Assembly (NCBI RefSeq): GCF_900091725.1
Contig: NZ_FMBW01000030.1
Coordinates: 62,001 to 126,000, forward strand
Direction of reading: 5' to 3'
DNA from: Streptomyces sp. DvalAA-43
GTDB taxonomy: Bacteria; Actinomycetota; Actinomycetes; Streptomycetales; Streptomycetaceae
DNA: 64,000 bases
The notes beneath the pieces are model-generated. The model had not been told where the DNA came from. It saw nothing but the letters and a program-made list of their open reading frames with translations, and did not search any database. The position numbers and the translations under genes are program-made. The number at the start of each line of letters is the position of its first letter. Position 1 is the stretch's first letter. Shown piece after piece: positions 38,485 through 45,686 of the stretch.

Positions 38485-39483
38485 GTGGGCGACAACGAGA
38501 TGTCCGTGTTCGGAGTCTCGGAGGCCGAGGAAGAGATATACCGGCATTTCCTGCGCAACCCCGGCACCACCACGGACCATCTGCACCTCCTTCTGCACAC
38601 GACCCCGGCGTCCGCGCGCACTCACGTCGAGCGGCTCCAGAAGCTGGGGCTGCTCCACCCCGAGGAACCGGATCTGCGCGTCTTCCCGACCGATCCCGAG
38701 ATCGCCGTGGCGCACCTGATCGATCTGCGGTTACACGCCCTGCACCAGGAGTTCCAGCGCGTCACCCGGTCCCGGCATGTCATCGACGGCCTGCGTGCGG
38801 AGCAGAACACCCGTAAGCCTCCCGCGGCGGGGATCGAGCAGTTGGAGGGGCTCGCGCAGATCCGCAACCGGATCGACGACCTCGCGTTCTTCGCGCGGGA
38901 GGAGATCCTCTCCGTGGAGCCGTACACCAAGCTGTCGCCGGAGAACATCGCCCGCTCGCGCCCCCTGGACCTGCGATGTCTGCGGCGCGGCGTAAAGATC
39001 CGGAACGTGGTGATCCGGGATGCCCTGCGGGATCCGGCGACCGCCGCGTACCTGAAGGAGCTGGCCGGGCACGGGGCCATGATCCGGGTGACGGAGCGCG
39101 GCGCCGAGCGGCTGCTGGTCTACGACCGCAAGGCGGCGCTCGTTCCGCTGGACCCGCACGACACCTCACGTGGTGCGCTGCTGGCCCACCGCAGCGGCCT
39201 GGTGTGCAACATCATCGCCCTCTTCGAGAAGATCTGGGACCAGGCGGCGGACCTCGCTCAGGCGGAGGGCGAGGCGGAGGAAGCGCCGGACGACCGCCTG
39301 TCGGAGACCGAGCACCGGGTTCTGGTCTCCATGTGCTCCGTGGGCAAGGACGAGGCGGGCGCACGCGAACTGGGCGTCTCGGTACGCACGTACCGGCGGT
39401 ACGTGGCCGAGCTGATGCAGACCCTCGGCGCCGCGAGCCGCGCCCACGCCGCACTGCTCGCCCGGGAGCGCGGCTGGATCTGA
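38485..39483 (+). CDS. TrmB/LuxR-like HTH regulator with a TTA codon, 332 aa
   Basis: Two DNA-binding-like regions are visible. One is an N-terminal TrmB/MarR-like wing (SEAEEEIYRHFLRNPGTTTDHLHLLLHTTPASARTHVERLQKLGLL). The other is a C-terminal LuxR-type HTH (LSETEHRVLVSMCSVGKDEAGARELGVSVRTYRRYVAELMQTLG). Between them is a sensor region. Proteins of this shape are common beside Streptomyces RiPP and other secondary-metabolite clusters. Codon 38731-38733 is TTA (in ...DLRLHAL), so its synthesis depends on bldA. GTG 38485 has a GGGGGC ribosome-like site; ATG 38500 is the alternative start. It is convergent with the His-rich gene of the cluster and could be its regulator. Confidence 0.8.
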   Translation: MGDNEMSVFGVSEAEEEIYRHFLRNPGTTTDHLHLLLHTTPASARTHVERLQKLGLLHPEEPDLRVFPTDPEIAVAHLIDLRLHALHQEFQRVTRSRHVIDGLRAEQNTRKPPAAGIEQLEGLAQIRNRIDDLAFFAREEILSVEPYTKLSPENIARSRPLDLRCLRRGVKIRNVVIRDALRDPATAAYLKELAGHGAMIRVTERGAERLLVYDRKAALVPLDPHDTSRGALLAHRSGLVCNIIALFEKIWDQAADLAQAEGEAEEAPDDRLSETEHRVLVSMCSVGKDEAGARELGVSVRTYRRYVAELMQTLGAASRAHAALLARERGWI

Positions 39484-39505
39484 GTGCTCGGGGCTCTCAG
39501 GGCTC

Positions 39506-39934
39506 TCAGGGCTCCTTCCCCGGTCCGGGAACACGGCCGGATCCGAGCCCTCGGGGCTCCTCCGCCCAGCCGTCCAGTACCCAGCCGTCCAGTGCCCGGT
39601 CGGCGAGGGCACCGGCGACGGCCCGGCGGACCGCGCCCGGGTCGACGGCCTCGTCGAGGGCGATGCGCAGGGTGATCCGGTCGGGGCCCACCGACCGGGG
39701 GGCGCAGAGCCAGTGGGTGGGCAGCAGGCTCAGCAGCCGTACGACGGTGGTCTCGCCCGTCGCGGCGGTACCGTCGCGACGGACGGCGACCAGGTCGACG
39801 TGGCCGGTGCCGTGTGCCGTCTCGTGGCCGGGGCCGTGTGTCATCCCCTGGTCGGTGCCATGCGCCGCCTCGTGGCCGGGGCCGTGTGTCATCCCCTGGC
39901 CGGTGCCGTGCGCCGTCTCGCCCCGGCGGGTCAT
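39506..39934 (-). CDS. Small protein with His-rich 16-residue tandem repeats, 142 aa
   Basis: The ATG at 39934 overlaps the stop of the amidohydrolase gene by four bases (ATGA), so it is translated with it. Residues 10-41 are two copies of a 16-residue repeat close to GT(G/D)QGMTHGPGHE(A/T)AH, encoded by 48-bp DNA repeats, and a third partial copy follows. The remaining ~97 residues form a compact alpha/beta-looking domain (VDLVAVRRDGT...VRLLSLLPTHWLCAPRSVG...RITLRIALDEAVDPGAVRRAV). I do not recognise it. Small enzymes of thiopeptide pathways (NosA-like) have similar length, but I cannot support that from sequence. The His-rich head may bind metal. Confidence 0.72.
   Translation of the reverse strand: MTRRGETAHGTGQGMTHGPGHEAAHGTDQGMTHGPGHETAHGTGHVDLVAVRRDGTAATGETTVVRLLSLLPTHWLCAPRSVGPDRITLRIALDEAVDPGAVRRAVAGALADRALDGWVLDGWAEEPRGLGSGRVPGPGKEP
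39806..39920 (-). repeat. 48-bp tandem repeat inside the His-rich gene, 2.4 copies
   Basis: Units begin at 39806, 39854 and 39902, exactly 48 bases apart, each containing GGTGCC...GCC(G)TCTCGTGGCCGGGGCCGTGTGTCATCCCC. Because 48 is divisible by three the protein frame is kept, giving the 16-residue repeat. Confidence 0.92.
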
Positions 39935-41220
39935 GCGGTGCCCCCTGCCGGGGCGAGGAGCCGCCGCGCGGCCGACGCCATGGCCGCGATCCCGGTGGGC
40001 AGGGCGGTACGGGCGTCCGGGGCGAACTCCGGCGCGTGGTTCGGCGGCACCGGCGGACCGCCGTCCCGGGCCCGGCGCCACGGCCCGGCCCCCGTGACAC
40101 CGAGCAGCCAGTACACCGTCGGCACTCCCCCGGCGCCGAACCGGGCGAAGTCCTCGGTGGCCGTGAGCGGGCCGGTGCCAACGACCCGGTGCGGGCCGAA
40201 CAGCTCCTCGTGCGCCCGGCGCACCGCGGCGGTGGCGGCCCCGTCGGTCAGCAGGGCGGGCGAGCGGGCGGTGACGGTGAAGTCCGGGTCCTCCGGGCAG
40301 CCGGACGCCGCGCACTCGGCCCGCACGATCCGCAGCGCGGCGGCCACCATCCGGTCGACGGCCGGTTCGGAGAGCGCCCGTACGCACAGCGAGAGGTCCG
40401 CGGTGTCCGGGATCACGTTGGCCGGGCCCCCGGCCCGCATCGCACCGACGGTCAGCACCGCGTGCTCGGCCGGGGCGGTCTCCCGGGACACGACGGACTG
40501 GAGCCGCAGCACCGTCGCCGCCGCCGTGAGGACCGGGTCGACGGCCAGGTGCGGCGCTCCGGCATGACCGCCGCGCCCGTACAGGGTGATCTCCACCGAC
40601 GCACTGGCCGCCATCAGCGGCGTACCGGGGTCCGCGGCGTGCGCGAGGGTGCCCGCGGGCGAGGGCGAGGTGTGCTGGGCGAGCACCGCGTCCGGGGTGC
40701 CGAAACGCTCGTACAGACCGTCCGCCAGCATCTCCCGCGCCCCGGTCAGCGTCTCCTCGGCCGGCTGGCCCGCCACCAGGACCGTGCCCCGCCAGGCGGA
40801 CCTGGTCCGGTCGAGTTCGTCCACCGCGCCGGTGACCGCGGCGAGGTGGAGGTCGTGGCCACAGGCGTGCATCATGCCCGGCACGGTGCTCGCATAGGCC
40901 AGGCCGGTGCGCTCGGTGACCGGAAGGGCGTCGAATTCGGTGCGGAGCATCACCGTCGGACCGTTCCCGTTGCGCAGGACGCCGACCAGTCCGTGGCCGC
41001 CGCCGACCTTCCGGGTCACCGTGCAGCCGCTCGCCTCCAGCCGGGCGGCGAACAGGTCCGCGGTGCGCCGCTCGGCCCCGGAGAGTTCGGGGTGGGCGTG
41101 GATGTCGAGGTACAGCTCCAGCGCCGGACGCAGAACCTCCCGCGCCACCGGGGGCGGTCCGGATTGTCCGGAACGTTGCGGGGGCGGGGGGCCGGGCGGG
41201 GACTCGGCTGTCTCCTGCAT
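39931..41220 (-). CDS. M20 family amidohydrolase/metallopeptidase, 429 aa
   Basis: Typical M20 (IAA-amidohydrolase/aminoacylase-like) protein: DIHAHPELSGAERRTADLFAARLE, GPTVMLRTEFDALPVTE, GMMHACGHDLHLAAVTGA (metal-binding Cys/His motif), QPAEETLTGAREMLADG (catalytic Glu-Glu), YGRGGHAG and ATEDFARF. Members cleave amide bonds, for example N-acyl amino acids or short peptides. It diverges from the precursor gene across 249 bases that carry an operator-like array. The ATG at 41220 has GAGGTGAG upstream. A role in removing a peptide residue or a protecting acyl group during maturation, or in self-protection, is possible; none is shown. Confidence 0.9.
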   Translation of the reverse strand: MQETAESPPGPPPPQRSGQSGPPPVAREVLRPALELYLDIHAHPELSGAERRTADLFAARLEASGCTVTRKVGGGHGLVGVLRNGNGPTVMLRTEFDALPVTERTGLAYASTVPGMMHACGHDLHLAAVTGAVDELDRTRSAWRGTVLVAGQPAEETLTGAREMLADGLYERFGTPDAVLAQHTSPSPAGTLAHAADPGTPLMAASASVEITLYGRGGHAGAPHLAVDPVLTAAATVLRLQSVVSRETAPAEHAVLTVGAMRAGGPANVIPDTADLSLCVRALSEPAVDRMVAAALRIVRAECAASGCPEDPDFTVTARSPALLTDGAATAAVRRAHEELFGPHRVVGTGPLTATEDFARFGAGGVPTVYWLLGVTGAGPWRRARDGGPPVPPNHAPEFAPDARTALPTGIAAMASAARRLLAPAGGTA

Positions 41221-41334
41221 GTCATCTCACCTCGTTCCGCTGGGCGGGCCGGGTCGTCTTCCTCCCGGCCCGCCGGGCACGTGTGGGGCCGGCTGCATCA
41301 GCCTGCGCCGCCCCGGCTTCATCAATGCGGCGTT

Positions 41335-41414
41335 CCGCTGTCATGGGGTGTCAGCGGTCTGACAGCGAAACCGCTGCCGATCCGACAGCGGCCCCCGCTG
41401 GAATGGCGTCAGCG
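41335..41414. promoter_or_regulatory. Operator-like array of CAGCG/CGCTG repeats upstream of the precursor gene
   Basis: CAGCG occurs on the plus strand at 41352, 41363, 41386 and 41410, and its complement CGCTG at 41336, 41372 and 41396. These combine into palindromes of close form: CAGCGAAACCGCTG (41363-41376) and CAGCGGCCCCCGCTG (41386-41400), 23 bases apart, plus an inverted pair CCGCTG...CAGCGG (41335-41357). The spacings of 11, 23 and 24 bases put sites on one face of the helix. They lie 56-135 bases upstream of the precursor ATG, where a pathway regulator (the SARP or the TrmB/LuxR-like protein) might bind. Binding is inferred. Confidence 0.6.
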
Positions 41415-41469
41415 CAGGGGAACGGTGCCGGATCCGCCGGTTCGTCCCCGACGACCAAGGGAGAACACC

Positions 41470-41646
41470 ATGGCCCCCAAGACCGAGCTCGCCACCCTCG
41501 CCGACGAGATCCTGGAGCTGGAGTCGGAGACCTTCGAGATCTCGGACTACTCGGACGCCGCGGAGGTCGTGCTCGCCGGTTCGACGTCCTGCTCCTCGAC
41601 CTCGACCTGCTCCAGCACCACCAGCACCACCTCCTGCTGCGCCTGA
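41470..41646 (+). CDS. RiPP precursor peptide (thiopeptide/azole type), 58 aa
   Basis: A short gene with AAGGGAGAACACC before the ATG. Residues 1-36 form an acidic leader (ADEILELESETFEISDYSDA, ending near EVVLA) with an FEI-S-D segment like the FELAD recognition motif of thiopeptide leaders bound by RRE/ThiF proteins. Residues 37-58 are the likely core, made of Gly, nine Ser, seven Thr, four Cys (41, 47, 56, 57) and a final Ala, with no other residue. 20 of the 22 residues are thus heterocyclisable or dehydratable. Neighbours are YcaO, SagB, LanB-type and ThiF genes, which supports the call. Convergent with the YcaO gene at 41790, with a strong terminator between. Confidence 0.93.
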   Translation: MAPKTELATLADEILELESETFEISDYSDAAEVVLAGSTSCSSTSTCSSTTSTTSCCA

Positions 41647-41678
41647 CCGGTCCGTCGGCCGCACGTCGTCCGCAAGAC

Positions 41679-41719
41679 CACAGGCCCTCCCCGTGCCGTG
41701 AGCACGGAGAGGGCCTGTG
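41679..41719. terminator. Terminator hairpin after the precursor gene, 18-bp stem
   Basis: CACAGGCCCTCCCCGTGC pairs with GCACGGAGAGGGCCTGTG (one mismatch, C/A) around a 5-base loop. It lies between the precursor stop at 41646 and the end of the convergent YcaO gene at 41790, so it can end both transcripts. A strong terminator is usual behind highly expressed RiPP precursors. Confidence 0.9.
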
Positions 41720-41765
41720 CGCTGTCGGCGCCCGTCCGCACCGGCCGGCGCGGACGTCGGAGCGG

Positions 41766-41792
41766 TCACGGGAGCGGTCACGGGAGCGGTCA
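41766..41792 (-). repeat. 12-bp tandem repeat giving three in-frame stop codons at the end of the YcaO gene
   Basis: On the minus strand the YcaO gene ends CCGTGACCGCTC repeated three times at 12-base steps, so TGA recurs in the same frame at 41790-41792, 41778-41780 and 41766-41768. The first is the real stop (after residues HPFP). Confidence 0.85.
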
Positions 41793-43757
41793 CGGGAAGG
41801 GGTGCGGAACCCGTTTGACCGCGGACTCCGGCAGGTCGTCGGCGCGTCTGCCCGCGGCCCGCGGCGCGGTGCGCAGCCGGGGCATCAGCAGGGCACGCTG
41901 CCGTGCCCAGCCGAAGTCCAGCGGCAGCAGGCCGGGGACGACCGCGGCGACCGTGTGCAGGCCCATGCGGCGCTGCTCGGGGGTGGTCTGGTCGACGGCG
42001 ATGACATCGTGTCCGGCGGAGACGAGCTGGTCGCGCAGGAGATTCAGGTCGTCCAGCAGGTCCCCGGTGCGCGGGCGGCGCGGCTGCCAGTCGGCGAAGG
42101 TGTCGGCCAGCGGGCGCACGGCGACCGGTTCCAGGTACTCCCGGGCGTGTTCGGCCATTTCGGGCAGTCCGTACAGCTGGGCGTGGTCCTTGAGCTGCCG
42201 CACCCGGCCGAAGTCCGCTGCCATGGAGGTGAGTTCGGCGTGCCGTTCGGCGACCTGGTAGGGCAGGTGCGGGATGTAGGTGAGGACTTCGGACAGCGCC
42301 GACTCGACGGTCGCCTCCGGGTCGAATCCGGCGGCGGCGGCGAACGACAGGGCGCCGTATCCGCCGTCCCGGCGCACGGCGAGGGCGGTGACGACGGGCA
42401 CGGCCAGGTCCATCCGGGTGTCGAAGGCGTGGACGTCGTAGCCGTGCAGTCCGGCCCGGTCGATCATGCTGCGGACGGCCGGGGAACGGCAGGTCGCGAG
42501 GTCGATCGCGGTGAGCGGGGTCCGGGCGTGCCAGGCCAGCAGGAAGGCGTCCCGTTCGACGATCTCCAGCAGCCCGTAGAGGATCGCCTCCTCCGGACTG
42601 CCGCCGGTGGCACAGCCGTTGGAGCATTCGAAGACGAAGTTGTCGGCCTCGACCCCGGCGCTGTAGTGGGCGAGCCGGGCGGGCACGAGGACCGGCCGGT
42701 CGTCGCGCAGCGAGTGGCCCCACACCCAGGGGATGGGGCGGTCGGGGTCGAACGGGGAGACCATCGGGTCGTTCGCGTAGGTCTCGGGGGCGTAGAGGCC
42801 GCAGGCGGCGGGGTCCAGGGCGTGGCCGGCGAGGCGGTGGTAGCTGTCCACGACGGGCGAGGTGCCGCGCCTGCGCGTGGTGCCCGCGTAGCGTTCCAGG
42901 CCCTCCAGGCGGGCGAGGACACGGCTGGTGTCGTAGCTGTTGGCCTGGCCGCTCCAGGTGACGTCGTTCAGACCGGCGTAGCCGCGGACGAAGTGAGTTC
43001 CGGCGGCGGGTGCGGTGGTGGTGGACGTCGGGTTGATCCAGAGGTCCGAACCGAGGGCGCCGCAGACCGGGTTGACGAGGGCGGCGGTCGGCAGCGGGTA
43101 CGAGGACAGCGGTCGCAGCCGGTAGCCGTCGGGGTCCGGTTTCGGGGCCGGGCCGAGGTGCATGCGGGCCGCATCGGCGGTGTCCGGCACCTCCTGGACG
43201 CAGAAGGGGCAGAGCGGCTCGGGCAGGATCGGGAAGGTCGCGGTGGCAAGGGTGACCAGGTCGATCCGGCTGACCCGGGGCAGGGCCCGGTCCGCGGGGG
43301 ATGCCTCGGGCAGGCCGTGGTCTCCGCCGAGGACCGCCCGGTAGAGGGCCCAGACGGCGTCGGCCGCGTAGGCGGTGAGGACCGGCCAGTGGACGGCGCC
43401 GTTCGGTTGCCGTCCGAGTTCCAGGGCCTCGCGCTCGGAGCGGCTGCGCAGCCGCTGCCAGCGCATGGCGAGGCACTGGCCGCAGGCGGCGGTTCCCGGC
43501 TCGCCGCCCCAGGGGCCGATCAGTACCGCACGGGAGGTGAGCTGGACGTTGGCGGCCGGGCGGAGGTCCGCGTACGGGTCGGGTCCGCCGAAGCCGAGCG
43601 TGTCGGCGGCGCCGAGGGAGACGACACGGGGGGCGGGCAGGGCCGCCGGGGCGGGCAGTTCCCGGTGGCGGCGGGCGAGTTCGTCGTGCAGCGCGGCACG
43701 GGCCTCCTCCAGCGGGGTCTCGCCGCGCACCGGGGACGGGGCGGGTGCCGTCGTCAT
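41790..43757 (-). CDS. YcaO-type azoline cyclodehydratase, 655 aa (first of two)
   Basis: The N-terminal ~190 residues carry two CxxC pairs (C92/C95, C183/C186) likely holding zinc. The YcaO domain follows, with conserved ATP-binding motifs RLEGLERYAG (285-288 Glu pair) and NGCATGGSPEEAILYGLLEIVERDAF (380-404). It ends in HPFP, resembling the Pro-rich C-terminus of active YcaO proteins. YcaO enzymes phosphorylate a peptide backbone amide with ATP so that a Cys, Ser or Thr side chain cyclises to an azoline. It has no fused ThiF domain, so it should use the partner at 54449-56695. Starts ATG at 43757, overlapping the ABC permease stop by four bases (ATGA). Likely the sixth to tenth gene of the biosynthetic run. 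Confidence 0.92.
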   Translation of the reverse strand: MTTAPAPSPVRGETPLEEARAALHDELARRHRELPAPAALPAPRVVSLGAADTLGFGGPDPYADLRPAANVQLTSRAVLIGPWGGEPGTAACGQCLAMRWQRLRSRSEREALELGRQPNGAVHWPVLTAYAADAVWALYRAVLGGDHGLPEASPADRALPRVSRIDLVTLATATFPILPEPLCPFCVQEVPDTADAARMHLGPAPKPDPDGYRLRPLSSYPLPTAALVNPVCGALGSDLWINPTSTTTAPAAGTHFVRGYAGLNDVTWSGQANSYDTSRVLARLEGLERYAGTTRRRGTSPVVDSYHRLAGHALDPAACGLYAPETYANDPMVSPFDPDRPIPWVWGHSLRDDRPVLVPARLAHYSAGVEADNFVFECSNGCATGGSPEEAILYGLLEIVERDAFLLAWHARTPLTAIDLATCRSPAVRSMIDRAGLHGYDVHAFDTRMDLAVPVVTALAVRRDGGYGALSFAAAAGFDPEATVESALSEVLTYIPHLPYQVAERHAELTSMAADFGRVRQLKDHAQLYGLPEMAEHAREYLEPVAVRPLADTFADWQPRRPRTGDLLDDLNLLRDQLVSAGHDVIAVDQTTPEQRRMGLHTVAAVVPGLLPLDFGWARQRALLMPRLRTAPRAAGRRADDLPESAVKRVPHPFP

Positions 43758-44509
43758 GACTTGTCGCTCCAGCGGAAGGTCTTGATCGCGATCGCGCCCA
43801 GGACGACGGCGAACCCGGCGAGCACCACGCAGGCCAGGCCGATGTCGCCGGTGGTGCCGCCGCCGGTGAGGGAGCCGGTGATCCCGTCGTTGAGGTAGCG
43901 CAGCGGCAGCACCCGGGACAGGTTCTGCATCCAGCCCGGCATCGCGTCCAGCGGGAAGAACGAACCGGACAGGAACGCCATCGGGATCATCAGGCAGTTG
44001 GCCACGGCGGCGACGGCCTCGGGTGTCCTGGTGTAGCTGCCGACGATGACGCCCAGAGCGAGGAACGCGGTGATGCCGAGCACCAGGACGGGCAGGGCGA
44101 GGGGCCAGCGGCCGTCCAGCTCCAGGCCGAACGGAGGCAGCAGGGCGACGGCCACGAAGAGGACGGCCTGGACGGCGCCGATGGCGAGCGCCAGGACGTA
44201 CCGGGAGGCGAGGAGGGCGGATACCGGTGTCGGGGTCATCCGGATGAGGCGCAGGATGTCGTCGCGCCGCCACTGCATGAGGACGAAGCCGACCCCGAAC
44301 ACGGCGGCGTTGCCGACGCCCCAGGACAGGACGCCGGGGGCGATGTAGTTGATGTAGGGCAGGCCACTCTCCTCGACCGTCTTCCCGTGGAAGATCAGTC
44401 CGAAGACGACGAGGAAGATGAGCGGGAAGGCGAAGGTGAAGAAGAGCGTGGTCTTGTCGCGTGTGTAGGCCCGGTATCCGGCCTGGCTCAGCGCCGCGTA
44501 TGCGCTCAT
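43754..44509 (-). CDS. ABC-2 type transporter permease, 251 aa
   Basis: Six hydrophobic segments in the ABC-2 pattern: an N-terminal helix (TLFFTFAFPLIFLVVFGLIF), four more through residue ~200, and a last helix GDIGLACVVLAGFAVVLGAIAIKTF. There is the usual periplasmic loop RYLNDGITGSL. It pairs with the ATPase at 44599-45585 and would export or expel the cluster's product. The ATG at 44509 follows GGAGATCTCCCG. Stop overlaps the YcaO start by four bases. Confidence 0.88.
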   Translation of the reverse strand: MSAYAALSQAGYRAYTRDKTTLFFTFAFPLIFLVVFGLIFHGKTVEESGLPYINYIAPGVLSWGVGNAAVFGVGFVLMQWRRDDILRLIRMTPTPVSALLASRYVLALAIGAVQAVLFVAVALLPPFGLELDGRWPLALPVLVLGITAFLALGVIVGSYTRTPEAVAAVANCLMIPMAFLSGSFFPLDAMPGWMQNLSRVLPLRYLNDGITGSLTGGGTTGDIGLACVVLAGFAVVLGAIAIKTFRWSDKS

Positions 44510-44598
44510 CGGGAGATCTCCGTATCACTGCTGAAGTCGGTGGGTGGGGCGGGGCGGCAGGGCTCCCGGGGAAGGCGGGGGCGCGGCATCGGCGTCCG

Positions 44599-45585
44599 CT
44601 ACTGCTGCGTGGTGGTACCGCTGTCGAAGCCGGTTCCGGTGCCGGTGAGCGCCAGGTAGACGTCCTCCAGGCCGGCGGTGCGGGTCTGCACGCCGCGCAG
44701 TCCGGCCAGGGCGTCGATCGCGGCGAGCACCTTGCCGGATTCGAGGGTTTCCAGCACGAGGGCGCCGGGCTCCTCGGTGACGGCGTCGACACCGTCGATG
44801 GCCTGGGCCTGTTCGAGGGTGATCCGGTCGTCGGGGACGACCAGCCGGGTGGTGGGAGCGGCGGCCGCGATGAGGTGGGCGGGGCTGTCCAGGGCGACGA
44901 CGGCACCGTCGGCCATGATCGCGACGCGGTCGCAGAGCGCCTCGGCCTCGTCGAGGTGGTGGGTGGTGTAGATGATGGTGCGGCCCTCGCCCTTGAGGTC
45001 ACGCAGCACCTGCCACAGCGCCCGCCTGGCCTGGGGGTCGAGGGCGGCGGTGGGCTCGTCCAGGAAGATCACTTCGGGTTCGTGGACGAGCGCGGAGGCG
45101 ATGGCCAGGCGCTGGCGCTGGCCGCCGGAGAGGTCGTCCACCCGGGTCCCGCCCTGTTCGGTGAGGCCGACGGAGGCCAGCGCCCGGTCCGCCGCCGCAT
45201 GGTCCGTCCGGTAGAGCGCGGCCATGGTGCGCAGGTGCTCGCGGGCGGTGAGGCGGACGAAGAACGCCGAGCTCTGGGTCTGCACGCCGAGCCGGGGTAG
45301 CAGCTCCGGGTTGCGTGGCCAGGGGCTGGTGCCGAGCACGGTGACGGTCCCGGAGTCGGCCTTCCGCTGGCCCTCCATGATCTCGACGAGGGTGGTCTTG
45401 CCGGCCCCGTTGGGACCGAGCAGTCCGAAGAACTCGCCGCGCCGCACGGTGAACGACACCCCGTCGACGGCGTTCCGGTCGCCGTACCTCTTGTGCACGG
45501 CGTCGAGGACGACGGCCTGTGCGGACCGGTCGCCGTCCGGGCCTGCCTGGTTGCCCGGGGAGGCGGAGGGGGCGGTGGGGGTCAT
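44599..45585 (-). CDS. ABC-2 exporter ATP-binding protein, 328 aa
   Basis: DrrA-like ATPase: Walker A LLGPNGAGKTT (residues ~53-60), Q-loop GVQTQSS, signature LSGGQRQRLAIASALVH, Walker B EVIFLDEPTAALDP and a H-loop TTHHLDEAEAL. A C-terminal extension of ~80 residues ends GTGTGFDSGTTTQQ. Drug-export pairs of this kind usually give self-resistance. ATG at 45585 preceded by AGGAGAGTTCC. Partner permease is 89 bases downstream. Confidence 0.92.
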   Translation of the reverse strand: MTPTAPSASPGNQAGPDGDRSAQAVVLDAVHKRYGDRNAVDGVSFTVRRGEFFGLLGPNGAGKTTLVEIMEGQRKADSGTVTVLGTSPWPRNPELLPRLGVQTQSSAFFVRLTAREHLRTMAALYRTDHAAADRALASVGLTEQGGTRVDDLSGGQRQRLAIASALVHEPEVIFLDEPTAALDPQARRALWQVLRDLKGEGRTIIYTTHHLDEAEALCDRVAIMADGAVVALDSPAHLIAAAAPTTRLVVPDDRITLEQAQAIDGVDAVTEEPGALVLETLESGKVLAAIDALAGLRGVQTRTAGLEDVYLALTGTGTGFDSGTTTQQ

Positions 45586-45686
45586 GGAACTCTCCTTGTC
45601 CGCCGCTGATCGGCGGTCTGGTGGGTCGGGCCTGTGGAGGGGGACGGTCGGCGGTGGAGGGGCCGGGTGGTCGGGCGGTCAGGTGG

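Noticed and set aside
34220..38719. A plus-strand open frame of 1499 codons
   Set aside because: Antisense shadow of mfd with no family motifs.
39506..39934. Assigning the His-rich gene as NosA (terminal amide formation)
   Set aside because: Length fits but no motif could be matched, and the precursor ends in Cys-Cys-Ala rather than a Ser tail that NosA-type chemistry uses.
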